A stretch of 64,000 bases of DNA from Rhizobium sp. R711 (lineage in GTDB: Bacteria; Pseudomonadota; Alphaproteobacteria; Rhizobiales; Rhizobiaceae). Position 1 is the first letter of the stretch; each line of letters begins with the position of its first letter. This document shows positions 63,772 to 64,000 of the stretch, one piece after another. Both the position numbers and the translations under genes were made by a program. Below the pieces are notes generated by a model. It saw only the letters and a program-made list of their open reading frames with translations. It made no database searches and was not told where the DNA came from. The stretch is taken from NCBI RefSeq assembly GCF_002211365.1, contig NZ_LOKZ01000034.1, positions 124,001 through 188,000 on the forward strand, read 5' to 3'.

Positions 63772-64000
63772 ATGACCGACAACGCCAAGCCGAACGGCGC
63801 GCTGACTCTTCGCACCGTGGCGATGCCTGCCGACGCCAATCCGGCAGGCGACATTTTTGGTGGCTGGGTCATGGCGCAGATGGACCTTGCCTCGGGCATC
63901 ATGGCTTCCGAGCGTGCCAAGGGCCGCGTTGTCACCGCTGCCGTCAAGGAGATGGCCTTCGCCCTTCCCGTGAAGATCGGCGATACGCTCTCGGTCTACA
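63772..64000 (+). CDS. Acyl-CoA thioesterase, N-terminal part (cut by window edge)
   Basis: Only the first 76 codons are inside the window. The sequence LRTVAMPADANPAGDIFGGWV followed by MAQMDLASGIMA is the hot-dog fold signature of YciA-type acyl-CoA thioesterases, with the catalytic Asp-containing helix. AGGAG lies 6 nt before the ATG at 63772. Substrate chain length cannot be told. Confidence 0.9.
   Translation, partial: MTDNAKPNGALTLRTVAMPADANPAGDIFGGWVMAQMDLASGIMASERAKGRVVTAAVKEMAFALPVKIGDTLSVY

Overview
The window reads as a chromosomal segment of an alphaproteobacterium of the order Hyphomicrobiales, most likely Rhizobiaceae (Sinorhizobium/Ensifer or Rhizobium type). The evidence is high GC, dense gene packing with many 1-8 nt start/stop overlaps, frequent GTG/TTG starts, and typical families (Usg, DUF2059, DUF971, DUF1289, an extensin-like protein, the Abhydrolase_9 family, a class I fumarase beside FumC). 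From memory, the gor - DUF2059 - rpiA - gph - fumC order also fits S. meliloti; I could not check this. I saw no rRNA, tRNA, CRISPR array, insertion sequence or phage gene.

Layout. 1-8.9 kb is core metabolism: gor (cut by the left edge), a DUF2059 protein, rpiA, gph, a YkuD-type L,D-transpeptidase, fumC and an Fe-S fumarase. 9.5-14.3 kb holds a diguanylate cyclase, an FMN-type protein, a hydrolase/MarR divergent pair, LtrA and DUF971. 14.4-18.6 kb carries molybdenum-cofactor genes (moaA, mobA, mobB) with an SDR and an EamA exporter inserted. 18.6-19.6 kb is a compositionally different stretch with an apparently frameshifted unknown gene. 19.7-22.1 kb is a long OmpA-family protein with a Pro/Gln-rich repeat linker.

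22.4-24.9 kb is a polar amino-acid ABC importer without an ATPase gene. 25-29.7 kb has Usg, DUF2270, two methyltransferases and a GST-ArsR-SRPBCC operon. 29.8-34 kb is an iron-type ABC importer with two paralogous binding proteins behind a probable RirA-type iron-responsive box. 34-38 kb is the sulfonate operon ssuADCB. 38.2-43.9 kb has a beta-hydroxyacid dehydrogenase overlapping an AlkD-like gene, then a divergent sugar importer with an epimerase. 43.9-48.9 kb carries an Lrp regulator, a uracil-DNA glycosylase/nuclease pair, a sensor kinase, a membrane-protein pseudogene with three frameshifts, and dgkA.

49-53.6 kb has late cobalamin genes (cobT, cobS), a DUF1289/aspartic-protease pair and an ABC-2 exporter. 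An intergenic region ending in an orphan terminator follows (possible sRNA). 54-64 kb holds the extensin-like protein, a PAS-GGDEF cyclase, DoxX, a PLP decarboxylase-fold enzyme, several small proteins, an Abhydrolase_9 enzyme, a chemoreceptor and the start of an acyl-CoA thioesterase.

No large undescribed multigene system is evident. The best leads are the twin-receptor iron importer with vicinal cysteines and an iron box over its -35, the orphan-terminator region at 53.65-53.97 kb, and the two broken genes.
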